Of a stretch of 64,000 nt of DNA, positions 41,160 to 59,589 are shown piece by piece. The position numbers and the translations under genes are program-made. The notes beneath the pieces are model-generated. The model saw only the letters and a program-made list of their open reading frames with translations. It was not told the origin of the DNA and made no database searches. Position 1 is the stretch's first letter; each line of letters starts with the position of its first letter. The stretch lies in assembly GCF_000150275.1 (NCBI RefSeq), contig NW_002060946.1, forward strand, positions 4,935,035 to 4,999,034, given 5' to 3'. This DNA comes from Trichoplax adhaerens. Taxonomy: Eukaryota; Placozoa; Uniplacotomia; Trichoplacea; Trichoplacidae.

Positions 41160-41180
41160 CAATATTTTAGCAGTTATAAG

Positions 41181-44100
41181 TTATCCAAAGACCATTCCGG
41201 TAGTTTGGCTTCGAACTCCCAGTCTGGTCCCTAAATTATGTTTAAGAATAGGGAGTATCATTTCCGGTTCTAGAAGGAATGGGCTATTTTGTATTACATT
41301 ACTTACTTTATATTTTAAAGCATGTAACCATAAAACCATTTCTTCAGGTGTAGGATCTTTGTACGTTAATCGACATTCAACGCAGTCTTGATGGACATTA
41401 TTCTCTAATGGGGATACCATCGGGGATTGATTTACATCTTCACTAGCTTGAATTTTTTCGGTAGTAATGTGTGATTCGGATTTATTATCTTGATGCTGTC
41501 TAACTTGACTAATATTTTCGCAATTTTGTGACGAGGATGAAGAGTTATCTTTGTCCAATTCATCTACGCTATCCAAGTTCTTAATTTCATCCACTTGTTT
41601 TGGAATCACATTGTCGTGTCGGTGAAACTGTAGTAATGTCAGAACAATCTGAAATAGAGGTATCCATTGCGAATGACCAAGAGTGATCACGTTGATTTAC
41701 TTTACACATATTCTGTTAGCATTATCAGATTATTTTATTAGCTGTGCCTTACGCTATCAACATCTTTATCTATATGGCCAGCTTTGCCTTTGTTAGGACC
41801 CCAGGCTTCATGGTTATAAATTGGATCATTTACAATCGGGTAACCTAGCCATTGTAAATGTACACGGATTTGGTGCATTCGACCTGTAAGCGGAATACCT
41901 GTAATGAAAAATGTTAAAAGTGTTATACATATGTAGACTTTCAGAAGGTAAAGCGTACAACTATAAAAGATTGTTAACTAATATAACTTACACTTTACCA
42001 GACTGGTTTTACCATTGTAAGAAAGGCGTTGAAATATAGTTTGGCAGCTTTTACCTTTAGGACTTACACGACAAACTCCAAGTTTATGCGAAACTACATC
42101 AATCGGTTCTTTACAATCGATAGTTTCTCTATGGATGGAATGAATAACTGCCTTTAATATGATTAACTGCAATTATGTTTTTAATTATACAGTACATATA
42201 CTAGTATAAACGTACGTTGGAAATTCTCCGTCGACTCGACAAACATACTGTTTTTCAATCTGCCTATCACGAACTTGCTTTTCTAATTCTTGAGCTTTCT
42301 GAAGTGTTCTTTTAGTAATTAATGTTTTCAATTAAGTTTTTATCGTATGTTAAACATTAATCTCTTGAAATTTTAATTGTTCTATAAATTACAAATTTAC
42401 GACGAAATAGTGATACCTGGCGAATATTAATATTCCAGAAGTTAAACGGTCTAATCGATGAATGGCTGTATCCATGCAAATATGTCACACAAAGTAATAG
42501 GTTATCTTTAGTATTTAGCATGTCATTAAGTTAAATATCTGCATTCCTAAATAATAATACTAACTATGTAAATTTTGTAATCCGTAATCTCTAGCAAGCA
42601 TGAATACCACCGAGTTATGTCGATAACGTCCACAAGGATGTACCTAATGACAGAAAGTTAATATGATAATTTAAGATATAAATTATTAATCGTGCAATAT
42701 ATCATCAATTATGACATGTTTAGCAGTGGTATCACATCGTTATAGGATGTATGTAACCTAGACGAATTAGCTGCCTAATCTAGTAATATTGTTAATTGGT
42801 TACAATTTTGTTTAAGAGTGATTTAGTTACTACAGGTTAAGAATATAAAAACTAAGTAAAAAGATTTCTTTCGCAAAATTATGATATCTGGCATTGTTTC
42901 GTTTACCGGTATAGATGCTGGCTTGTTAATTACAACAATGTCATCGTCCATTTTTATAATTTGTATTGGATTTGCTGTAACCGGTGGTTCATGTCTGTAA
43001 TAGACAATTAGGCTAAGTCACTTAATGGAAAATAGGTACAATATATCTGAAGGTGCTGTTACATTTGAACTAAGTTCAATTTTTAAGATAGTTATAATAA
43101 AATTTATATTCTTTAGTACTATTAAGAAGATAACGGGACGTTGTAAATTGGAAAAAGTTGATCTAAAATTTGACATGATTTTATTAATTATATATTTATT
43201 TAGTTCATAATTAATTGTTAACTCGAAGGTGATGAGTTATGATTATTCTTTACTATGATGTAGAGAATGTCTGGACTTACAATAAAATCAAGAGCCTATT
43301 ATCGGATAGAGACTTAGAGACACCGTTTTAATATTATTAAATTGCTTTTATAATTAAACTACAGATTTAAACGTTATAAGCTTTGAAATAAGATTTTAAT
43401 TACCTATGGACCGTGTTACGAATAACATCATTATCTCGGACTATTGTATTTGCTGAGGGAATCTTGTTGTTAACTGTCATTGGATTAAAAGTTTATAAAT
43501 TGCAGTGACCGACTCACATCTGAATAGATTATATACTTGTGTGAGATAAAAATGAGTTCCTTAGATTTTATTACTTATTCTTGGACGATACAATATAGCT
43601 AATAGCGCTTTCAAATAATTGCTACATTTCTAATATATTTAAAGATCGTAAATTACCACCTCAACGAATAAATTTCTTAAGTAAGACACTATTTAGATTA
43701 ATAGAAGCGAACTTAAGTAATAAGGATAAGCACAATGTTTAAAATTCTATCATAAACTGACCTGTTATTTTCCCATTCTGTATTGCGTTTATCTAGGATT
43801 AGCGTGCAGGATAATATCCATATCAGTCATTAAATCGATTATGATACAATATAAGAAGTGATAAAAATTATAATTGACTGTGTCATTATCATCACTCTAT
43901 ATAGTAAATCATCAGTCTACTGTATACTATACATAGTATTCCACTGGGCTAGAGCTGAATTCATTTTTGAAAATGTCGATTAACTTCTTGCCAACCCATC
44001 GTCCCTTCGCGTGAGTTGTAAAAGTGAAATTGTAAGGTCTTATATGACGTAAACCTATAGTTAATGGATTATATTTGAGTATTTATTTAGTATTTAACAA

Positions 44101-44769
44101 TATAATATACTGTACATAAATCGCTTTAATTTTCACGCAATTGTGAAATGGTACAAAAATGATCAAATTGTTTCCATTCAAGCTACAGTATCATTTTATA
44201 ATCTACTAAAAATAAAGGCTATTATAATGTGAACGTATACAATTTGATTGTATCAAATTTGGCAGATGCTTGCTGACATTATATTCTTTGGTACTGTAAT
44301 TACTATCAGTGTCTTACCATTTTCTATGTAATAATTGGTTTCTTGAAGGATTTCTTCCCCAAATCCCTTTTTCTTTTCTTTCGCAGCTGCTTTACGTTTT
44401 TTTCTGTCTTGCATTGGCTAAAAAATACGCAGATTAGAATAAATTACTACCATAATACTTAGTGATAGTTTAATTAATTGTAGGGTTATAGACTCGAGCT
44501 TAACCACTGTGTATGATGTTTATAAAAAAATTTTGAATAACATCGAATAGAAATAATATGATCAAATTGCCATATTACGATATCTTTCCATAATGAAAAG
44601 GTAGTGTATGAATATTGTGATCTTACTAGAATCTCTTGCAATGATTGTTATATTCTAGGTCATGTACTTATTCGTTTCTAAACGAATACCATTAAAAGGA
44701 TTGATTTTAGCTAGGAAATACCTGGCTTGTTTCTGGATCGATAGATCTTTTACACGTAGAATCAGCCAT
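41181..44769 (-). CDS. RPUSD2: RNA pseudouridine synthase RPUSD2
   Basis: Twelve exons (minus strand): 44722-44769, 44318-44417, 43933-44054, 43762-43792 (31 nt), 43404-43473, 42907-42994, 42565-42643, 42417-42465, 42216-42308, 41992-42128, 41753-41898, 41181-41648; phases agree, 476 residues. A Lys-rich N-terminus ([20 protein letters not shown]) is followed by [16 protein letters not shown], then an S4-like part ([25 protein letters not shown]). The RluA-type catalytic domain has [11 protein letters not shown], the active-site motif HRLDRLTSG with the catalytic Asp, VCRVDGEFP, and [16 protein letters not shown]. The C-terminal exon adds an acidic, Ser-rich insert and ends with the family's [16 protein letters not shown] block. 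The enzyme isomerises uridine to pseudouridine in RNA. Start: AAAATGGCTGATTC. No mitochondrial targeting sequence is obvious. A satellite array lies upstream. Confidence 0.94.
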
Positions 44770-45124
44770 TTTAGCAGTAAATATACTGGTAGCTAAGTTT
44801 GCCCTGTTATTCGTAGTCAATGCCAATGCAAGATTACGTAATGATAGATAGCCAACAGCCAGGGTTAGTAATGGTGATTGTGAATAAATTCTTGACGGGG
44901 GTATCCTTCCAAGCTCGGTTAGGCTACGATATCTGATTGAAAATTTTCTTTAGTAAAGTGTACAGAAGACAGAGTGGAAACTAACCGACAACTGGAAACA
45001 TGTTTACATTCCAACAGCCATATTCAATTCTACACAGCACATTTTATCAGATTGCCAGGTGCAACTTAATTAAATGGATTAGCTCCATGTTTATACATCA
45101 TCGATAATGTCGATATTATTTACA

Positions 45125-46270
45125 TGCTCTACGTAGCAGTTAGTCAGTTACAATATTCTTCATTTTTATGCAGTATATCTATCCGATTACAGTACAACTG
45201 ATTGAATAGTTTGTAGTATAGTTTATCTTTGCTGAGGTTAGTGTCGATGCTCTACGTTGCAGTTGGTCAGTTACAACATTCTTCATTTTTACGCAGTATA
45301 TCTATCAGATTACAGTACAAGGCATAACTGATTGAATAGCTTGTAGTTTAGTTTTATCTTTGCTGAGGTTAGTGTTGATGCTCTACGTTGTAGTTAGTCA
45401 GTTGCAACATTCTTCATTTTTACGCAGTATATCTATCAGATTACAGTACAAGGCATAACTGATTGAATAGTTTGTAGTTTAGTTTTATCTTTGCTGAGGT
45501 TAGTGTCGTTGCTCTACGTTGTAGTTAGTCAGTTACAACATTCTTTATTTTTACGCAGTATATCTATCAGATTACAGTACACAGCACAACTGATTGAATA
45601 GTTTGTAGTATAGTTTATCTTTGCTGAGGTTAGTGTCGTTGCTCTACGTTGTAGTTAGTCAGTTACAACATTCTTTATTTTTACGCAGTATATCTATCAA
45701 ATTACAGCACAACTGATTGAATAGTTTGTAGTATAGTTTATCTTTGCTGAGGTTAGTGTCGATGCTCTACGTTGCAGTTAGTCAGTTGCAACATTCTTCA
45801 TTTTTACGCAGTATATCTATCAAATTACAGCACAACTGATTGAATAGTTTGTAGTATAGTTTATCTTTGCTGAGGTTAGTGTCGATGCTCTACGTTGCAG
45901 TTGGTCAGTTACAACATTCTTCATTTTTACGCAGTATATCTATCAGATTACAGTACAAGGCATAACTGATTGAATAGTTTGTAGTATAGTTTATCTTTGC
46001 TGAAGTTAGTGTCGATGCTCTACGTTGCAGTTGGTCAGTTGCAACATTCTTCATTTTTACGCAGTATATCTATCAAATTACAGTACAGTACAACTGATTG
46101 AATAGTTTGTAGTATAGTTTATCTTTGCTGAGGTTAGTGCCGATGCTCTACGTTGTAGTTAATCAGTTACAACACTCTTCATTTTTAGTAGTTCATCTAT
46201 TAGATTACGAGGCACAACTAATTTAAGTTCATAGTTTGTGGTTTAGTTTATTGAATCTTTTGCTGAGGTT
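45125..46270. repeat. Nine-copy satellite, unit 123-131 bp
   Basis: GCTCTACGT marks unit starts at 45125, 45249, 45380, 45511, 45641, 45764, 45887, 46017 and 46145 (spacings 124, 131, 131, 130, 123, 123, 130, 128). The length changes come from a short indel after ATTACAGTACA (AGGCATA or AGTACA present or absent). Internal copies are very similar; the first and last are more diverged, as expected from unequal crossing over. Confidence 0.95.
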
Positions 46271-46496
46271 AGTATACGCGTATATTAACGTCTACAGTTT
46301 TATATCGTACAGAAGTAGAATATTTAATTTTATGCAATGCCAGTACAGCGGATTTCAATTTATTCACTTTTATATCTTACCTCGATTTGGCTTGAGATAT
46401 TGCTGAAGTAAGAGCATTGTAAGGGATGAGAGGATTGATTATATTATAATGATATACGCGCAATTAATATGTGAGCACTGAGCAGTTGCTCGAGCT

Positions 46497-46543
46497 GGTA
46501 GTCATGGTTCCAATACAAACTCGGTATTGCACTATCGACTACC
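46497..46543. repeat. Symmetric two-stem hairpin
   Basis: Outer stem GGTAGTC/GACTACC (7 bp), a 7-nt/7-nt internal loop, inner stem CAATAC/GTATTG (6 bp) and a 7-nt apical loop. It is the most structured short segment of the RPUSD2-AARS gap. It resembles a structured RNA element, but no family is recognised and no tRNA fold fits. Confidence 0.4.
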
Positions 46544-47239
46544 GAAGGTGAAAGACAGCATTTCCGGGTAACATAGCGATGAGTATATCATGTATCGTGG
46601 AGCATGTTCAGGCCTATACAGTACATTATATGGAGATTGCTCTAGGAAGGCAAAAGTGCGGTTATTAAGCACAGAAGTGTGCAGTAAAAGCTGTGCAGCA
46701 GTACAGCTGGAATGCAGCGTGTGCTCAGCTTAAAATAGATCACAACCATAATGAATTCATGAATTGATTGATTTTATTATGAAGCTTAATCAGGACATGT
46801 TAGTCATTTTGCATTTGCATAAGCATATAGAAAGAATGCTTGTAGTCATTTCGACATATCGATTCCCTTGCATTTTGGTTATCTCTTGATCGGTAATATC
46901 AACTGTACATTGACTTCTGGCCTAGATGCCAGCATGATGCAAATCAGCTTACTGTATGGCAATTGTACATCACGATAGCAATGGTACTTAAGTTGCTGTT
47001 AAAGTTCAATTCTGCAGCGTTGAGCTCCAAAGGATGATAAATTGCTGCACAAAATAATGACTTTACTAGCCACCTACTTTCATCTAATCGTAGCGGATAC
47101 TATCTACAGTCTTGATATGATCACATACAAAAAAAAGGAAAAAATAGGATTGATTTTGTAGATGTGAGCCTTGAGCATCTTATGTACTGTAAAACAATGC
47201 AGCTCAAAAACAGTAGAGTATGGCAGCTAGAAAGAATGA

Positions 47240-47673
47240 AACATTGAAGTTTCATTGCTGAGCCCTTACTCAATTCTAGAAGATCCAAGCATGAGATCGC
47301 ATGCAAAGCACATGAGTGCTGCTATAGAAGTTAAAAGAAGTGACTTCTACATCAACGACAAGCCCTACTCGGGCTTCTTCTATTTCACCATTAGCCCTTT
47401 CTCCATCTTGGATGGATTCCCCACAGACCTCCTCATGCCTCTTGGGAAGGAATGCGCAAGCGCAATTCTTTCTTGCATCAGCCACCTTTCATTCTCATGA
47501 TTCAGCGGAGGTTGGCGTTGTCTTGCCGCTCCATTTCATTTTGGATCCCTTTTGGATCGCGTTCATTGGCAATTTCTCGATCTTTATCCTACAGCAGATT
47601 AATTTATTCTGCACCAACTTGTTCTTTTCTACATTGGAGAGCATTTTCAACTTGCTATAGAAGCCATAACAAG
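47240..47673. other. GC-elevated block with several overlapping open frames
   Basis: About 430 bp immediately upstream of the AARS start codon with clearly higher GC than the surroundings and five overlapping open frames on both strands (for example 47255-47500 and 47340-47660 on plus, 47276-47485 on minus). None gives a recognised protein. It may be AARS 5' UTR/promoter DNA or a decayed coding fragment of foreign or mobile origin. Confidence 0.35.
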
Positions 47674-53959
<6,286 letters not shown>

Positions 53960-54322
53960 GTATTGATTTTTTAGTTCAATAAGAATGCTTTAGTATACCA
54001 ATTCTCTTAACTACGATATCATCACTACGGGCAATGCAATGGAGTGCATTCATACGAATACGTATGTTGTGAAACGGCTTTTAAATATGTTTCACGGTAT
54101 TTATTTGGGAGTTTTCGGTTGGTTTCACCCACTTACGAATTAATTAAAATAACATGCAAAATCCCAATATCCATATAAATACCTCTTTAAACGTATATGC
54201 ATATCGTTGGTATATTTTAGATTGTCATTCTATTTTACATTTGGTATTTGTAGTAATTATTTGTTATAAAGTAGGTCTTGATTAGATATTTGTGTGATAG
54301 TTGTAAATTGGTACTGTATGTC

Positions 54323-54328
54323 AATAAA
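54323..54328 (+). terminator. Probable AARS poly(A) signal
   Basis: AATAAA 364 nt after the AARS stop. An AATAAG variant is closer, just past the stop codon, but less canonical. Confidence 0.35.
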
Positions 54329-54639
54329 ACAAGATTTTGACTACCTAGTGTGATCTGGTAGACTGATACTGCATGCAACACTTTCTATGATATCTCGATG
54401 GCGATGACAACTGTGACTGTAGGAAGGATGACTGAGCGAGGAGATTAACTGATGAATTGTAATTCTGCAATTAGCAGTAACTAAGTAAAAATAAAAGTTG
54501 ATTTGAAGCAGTGGGGACTGCCGTCAGCAATATCATACGATAAATGATGGAAAATGTTGACAGGATGAATGAGCCATACGACTGAGTGTCGTACTTTTCT
54601 AGTCCGAAACCTGGTGCACGGACTAAAGTTACAGTAGAG

Positions 54640-54780
54640 ACACTTAGAGTAGAGTAGAGTAGAGTACTGTAGAGTACTCTACTCTACTGTACTCTGTACA
54701 GTAAAGTGCTACAGTGTCAACTGCCGTTGGCCCACTGTACACTGTAGGACAAACCTACAGTGTACAGTACACAAAAACTG
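54640..54780. repeat. AGAGT / TACTGTAC palindromic cluster
   Basis: Tandem AGAGT units pass into a 16-bp perfect hairpin (arms 54653-54668 and 54673-54688, loop GTAG), then TGTACAGTAAAG, CACTGTACACTGTAG and ACAGTGTACAGTACAC. The tract ends about 180 bp before the UBE2V start codon, the same placement as the cluster upstream of BLOC1S2. Confidence 0.8.
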
Positions 54781-54960
54781 CCGATGCAGTGTCGCCATTC
54801 CTTCATAATGTACTGTAGTTCCTGGCCGTCATACTGTACTATACTGCAGTCACAGGCTTTCGTTGTCAGTGTTGATCAGGGTCAATCTCAGCCTTAAAGG
54901 GCAACTCATCTGATAGTTACTGTTCAATCGCACAGAGAATCTATACGCTTGTGGTACGAA

Positions 54961-57766
54961 ATGGCGGGTGATACCGTAGTAGGTAAGAGATTTCATGACA
55001 ACGATATCGTCTTGATATTTTTACAGATATAGGTAAACTTTCGATTGAAATTGTAACTCAATTTTAATTGGCATTTATCTATAAAGTGCCGCGTAATTTT
55101 CGCCTATTGGAAGAACTAGAAGAAGGCCAGAAGGGTAACAGTGATGGCACCATCAGTTGGGGTCTGGAGGAAGATGATGACATGACTATGTCGAGGTGGA
55201 CTGGCACCATCATCGGTCCGCAAAGGGTAAGTGACGTATTTAGAAAGAAAATAGATTTTGTCATGGCGGTCAGCTTATTGAATTGCCTAAAGCCAGTAAA
55301 TAAAGAGATAGAGATTGAAGTAAGACTACACTGTATCATGTCGAACTTTTCCAACTGTTCGCCGAATCTGTTGAGTACCAGTCACATTGTCTAATGAAGG
55401 CAAAGGTAATACGCCAAGACGGTACGGCTTGCTTCTCACTACAGACAACTTATGTAAATAAATTACTATACTAGTGCACTCTGCATATTACTGTACTCTG
55501 TAATGCGACAAAGGGCTAAGTCAGAATGGCTGTACGGCTATCTCTTTTTCTACTACGTGGCAGGCTGTAAGATTACGTTGGTTTATTAAACACACTATAA
55601 TTATCATGGTATTTTAACCGAATAGCATGATTGCTTTTCTAATACACTTTTCGATGAGGGTTACTATCTTGATCCATTTCCGATTGATTAATACGGTATA
55701 ATACGTATGTCGCACGCCTTTGAGCTACTACATCTCATCACTGACTACTTGTGATACCATAGTACCATGAGTTGTCCCTTTCTAGTACACATTTATAGGA
55801 ATAGGGTTGTTACTTTGGTCAGTTTTTACTTTATATTCTTTCTGATTGATTGAATGCTGCGTGTCATTTCGTTGAGGGGATTTTTTAGGGGTACCTGAAA
55901 CTACTCTGTCTATTGTATCGTACAGTAGAGTACAGTACACGCTACAGTATCAACTAACTGGACAGTACTGTTGTAGCCATCATGCATGGATGCATTGCTA
56001 CCATACGGTATTGCACTCGAGTGGGCTTTTATATGGATTGGCATTGGACGTATGGCCATGGTTTGGTACCTGTAATGCAGTACTATACTCTATTCATACT
56101 ACGCCATACTGAAAGTGCTAATAATTTCGCCATTCATCAATCCACTTGCAACGGATTAATTCACTTTTTCCTTTCTTATTTCAATCATTTATTCAGACTG
56201 TCTATGAGAACAGAATATATAATACAAGACTGACGTGTGGCCCAAATTATCCAGAAGAACCGCCGACGATACGTTTTTGTACTAGAATAAATATGAGTGT
56301 TGTCAATTCTTCCACTGGAGAGGTAAGAAGATTGATGTACTGTAAAAGTCTCTGACGGTAAATACTTGAAAAATATGATCTTTCTGATTTTAAATAAAAA
56401 TTAAAGTAAATCTTTTCCACATTAAAGCACTTATTTACTGTCATGGAAGATGACAATATAGCAATTTTACAGTTGCTTTTCTCATCAGTCAGGAAAAAAC
56501 TACTTTCTGTAAAACGGTATACTATAGTACGTGCCTCAAAATGATTAATTATCAATAATTATTTTATTGGCATCAGCTGATGCGTACGACTAGTTTTTGT
56601 GTGTGTCTCTATTCATAGAAATATACTGTTATTTAATAAAGCTTGTAGGATGTGAATATTTAGCAGTAACATGACCTTTGATAATCACGCTTAATTATGA
56701 TTACTAACCGCTAAATGGAGAGTACATTCTCTATAGGAGATTTACAATCATTTTAGTTAATGTTGTTAACAGGATGTTGTGGCTTAACTCATATCTAAAT
56801 TACATGAGACATGTACTTGCTCAATTCATTTGTTAGAAAGATCGGTACTATTTCCTTTTAATTTGTTTGTTTGCTATGACATAAAGATCAATTAATTATA
56901 TACGATAGGTTTTACGTTCGAAAATGCCGGTTCTAGCTCGATGGCAGCGAAATTATACAATCAAGGCGTTATTAACCGAATTACGCAGGTGAAGATATTT
57001 ATATTCAGTTTATACTTTGTGCTATGTTGATACTCTGCGTTTTAGTCTCCCGTCACCCCTGGAAATGCTATTGCATGATTATTCATCCTATTGTGTAGCA
57101 GTGTGTGAACCAGTCTCAATGTTAAGTATATCACTAGTTTCCTACTATTACCATTCATCAATGCGATATGTATATTGCATAAAAGTATGCTACATGTTTG
57201 TTAACTAGAGAATTCTCACACTGCTATTTCTCACTTGTATACCCTAGTTGGCGTGAACTTACGGGTAGTCTTGACATAGTTTGATGGATCGAATCCTATG
57301 CATAGGATGCTACATTAATTGGCTTTAAATAATTTAGCACAACCAAAATTGATATAAAACAATACAAGTATTAAGTTAAGTAGTAAGGGTGATTTATTTT
57401 TACAATGTGATTCACTTTCATATGATTAGTTTGTTCGATCTTAACCGATTTCAGAAGATCAATTGATAGTATTAATAAGGGTAGTATTACTGCCAGTATG
57501 ACTAATGCGTATCGATATGGTTTGTAGAATTATGCTTTAGAAATGTAGTGCTCAATTCCCAAATTTAAATTTTAATATGATAACCTGGAGTATTTTCGGG
57601 ATTGGCTACTAAGCAATATAAAGTCAAATTTTGATAGCATTTATGAAAATTATTGAGAATTGAAATTGGTTCTTAAGCCTCAAGCCCTTAATCTTTATGT
57701 TTTAGACTTATGTCAGCAAAAGAAAATGCCAAGGTAGCCCAGCCACCAGAAAGTTCAACTTACTAA
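54961..57766 (+). CDS. UBE2V2: Ubiquitin-conjugating enzyme variant (UBE2V/Mms2)
   Basis: Five exons: 54961-54982, 55087-55226, 56197-56322, 56909-56988 and 57706-57766; phases agree, 142 residues (human UBE2V2 145). The start is GAAATGGCGG and the first exon encodes only MAGDTVV. The core is very conserved: [81 protein letters not shown]. UEVs have the E2 fold but no catalytic cysteine; where a normal E2 would have it, none is present here. They pair with UBC13 to build K63-linked ubiquitin chains used in DNA damage tolerance and NF-kB-type signalling. The UBE2V1 versus UBE2V2 split is vertebrate, so the symbol is approximate. A small palindromic cluster lies in intron 2. Confidence 0.96.
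55918..55975. repeat. Small palindromic cluster in UBE2V intron 2
   Basis: CGTACAGTAGAGTACAGTAC, then CTACAGTATCAAC and GGACAGTACTG. Same motif family as the intergenic clusters, here inside an intron. Confidence 0.5.
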
Positions 57767-58184
57767 GTGTGTATGCTGTAGTTGACTTCATTAGAAATCA
57801 ATTTCGTAATTGCGATACAGTAATGTCTTACAATGGCTACTATGATAATACCATAGTAAGATAAGATAGGGAAAGTAAATTAGTCATTTGTTATTATATT
57901 GTGGTACATTGTATATTTATAGTAGTCGATAGTATGAAAAAATGTTAATCTGCCCTTGGTTTACGAATTATCCTTTAAGTATTGTAATTCTTTTAATGAT
58001 TGTCACGGTAATATCACTTTTGACTCTATCTTGCAACAGTTGTTATTGAGGTGTAATACTATGTAGTCGCCTTATGTGTAAAAATCTTGCTTCCAATCTC
58101 GGTAAGGTACAGCGATACTGTATTACGCATGTACAAGTAGGTCATTTTATAGAGACAATAACAGCATGTGTTGCTACGTCCATA

Positions 58185-58235
58185 TATAAATATATATATT
58201 ATATATATATTTACACATATATATTTTTCATCCTT
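58185..58235. repeat. TA-rich microsatellite
   Basis: Imperfect (TA)n run with ATTT interruptions, about 430 bp downstream of the UBE2V stop. Confidence 0.7.
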
Positions 58236-58346
58236 AGTTCTACATCCAGACTCTGGTCTATTTTAGAAAGTAACGTAAAATGAAAAAAATTGTGTAAACA
58301 TCTTAACTTGAGTTGCTATAAGTTAGTTGTACAACACTCTTCTGTT

Positions 58347-58838
58347 CTAAACTAGTTCAATTTTATTGTAAAGGTAACGTACTAAATAAAATTTTACTGA
58401 TCGTTTAAGAAGTTGGATAACTTTATTAGAATTGACTGTATCTGTCGATATTAGTCGTATCATGCTTGAAGGATGACGGATAGAGCGATATGCCATGCTA
58501 TTTCGAGTCGTGTTGACATTATAGAGTGAATATGTAATGAAAGGTTCAATTTTACTCGGTCCAACTGTTAGTGATGGTGTTTTTACTACTGCTATATAAT
58601 CTAGCATACACAGTAAGACAGATTGAACAGAGAATGATTTTACTGTACTCGCAAAACGTATAAAGTGTAAAATGGTAAATGGAAAATTAACAGGATATTG
58701 GTCACGACAATTTAACTGTAATTGATGTAGTATTATAAAACTTGCGAAATTGTAATTTGTACAGTATTTGACAACGAAGTCTGCATGCTTGAACTTTCTG
58801 TGAATGAATAATTGGACATTTAAATGATGATAAAGCAC
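58347..58838 (-). CDS. Unassigned 163-residue open frame
   Basis: ATG-initiated, intronless, 163 codons with a clean stop: the longest open frame in the window that no recognised gene explains. The protein is basic, with hydrophobic patches (FASFIILHQL, SVQSVLLCMLDYIAVV) and a C-terminal basic segment (VIQLLKRSVKFYLVRYLYNK). No domain is recognised; one or two membrane segments are conceivable. It could be an orphan gene, a relic or chance in AT-rich DNA. Confidence 0.25.
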   Translation of the reverse strand: MLYHHLNVQLFIHRKFKHADFVVKYCTNYNFASFIILHQLQLNCRDQYPVNFPFTILHFIRFASTVKSFSVQSVLLCMLDYIAVVKTPSLTVGPSKIEPFITYSLYNVNTTRNSMAYRSIRHPSSMIRLISTDTVNSNKVIQLLKRSVKFYLVRYLYNKIELV

Positions 58839-59589
58839 GGAAGCTTCATTATTGTTCAGTAAATAAATCGTATATTTTTCGATAGTATAGTCTGTATAGT
58901 GTACAGTCTACAGTACGTATTATGACACATCTATGAGGAATAGCGTTCGCAAGTACAGCAGCGTCTTTTCAGACTAGTACAAATGTAATAAATTGACCAT
59001 TTATCAAGAATCCAATGGTGATGGTGCGCAGACGAAAGAATTACAATTATTACATTAGCAATTAACTGATGATATACAGTACAATACAGTAATTAGTAAC
59101 TCAATCCAAAAATACCAGACCGGCGTCTAGTAAAATCAATGATTATTGTATTTTTCTCCGGTAAATTCTGGAGAATTGCTAACAATCCAAGTAACTTTTT
59201 CTTAAACGCAAACAACGACATGGAGGCATTCTAGAAGAAGAAGGTAGGTTAGAATGTTGGTACAGTGGTAGTATGTGGTGACAACAGAAACTATCGCGTG
59301 ATGTTTGTTCTTACATACAGCACACCGCTGATACGCATGTAATGTGATCGCGTCGAAGAATCGAATTGTACCATAGTTTACAGCTAATACACTGTACTGT
59401 AGTAAGTGTATACGCGGTGCTGTAATTCTCTCAGTCTCTTCTCAAAAGCCGTCAGAAAACGTGTGGGAGAGACCACGCAGGTGCCAATGAAACTGCACTG
59501 CCTCTGGCCCTCTGCACTTCATTTATTATTATTTATTTTCATTATTTTGTACAGTACACAGTAGTGGCATGAGAAAACGAAAACTAAAA

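Larger units (their letters stand above)
39894..41180. other. Intergenic region, DNAJB12 to RPUSD2 (convergent)
   Basis: 1.3 kb between two convergent stop codons. It holds 3' UTRs and poly(A) signals (39963 on plus; TTTATT near 40917 for the minus strand) and a nested inverted repeat at 41101-41159. No exon is seen. Confidence 0.5.
44770..47673. promoter_or_regulatory. Divergent intergenic region, RPUSD2 / AARS
   Basis: 2.9 kb between divergent start codons. It holds the ~127-bp satellite (45125-46270), a symmetric hairpin (46497-46543) and a GC-elevated block directly before AARS (47240-47670). Both promoters must lie here; no specific element is identifiable. Confidence 0.55.
53960..54960. 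promoter_or_regulatory. Intergenic region, AARS to UBE2V
   Basis: 1 kb holding the AARS 3' UTR (AATAAA at 54323), then a palindromic cluster with a 16-bp hairpin (54640-54780), then the UBE2V promoter and 5' UTR. No exon is seen. Confidence 0.5.

Noticed and set aside
45125-46270. CRISPR-like repeat array
   Set aside because: Units are directly adjacent with no unique spacers of fixed length, and the genome is eukaryotic; it is a satellite.
46497-46543. tRNA gene
   Set aside because: The fold has no acceptor/T/D-arm arrangement and no A- or B-box; only a two-stem hairpin is present.
58347-58838. Resemblance of the 163-residue frame to a GPCR third helix (LLCMLDYIAVV)
   Set aside because: The following sequence does not continue as a receptor and the other helices are missing; the similarity is too short to support a call.
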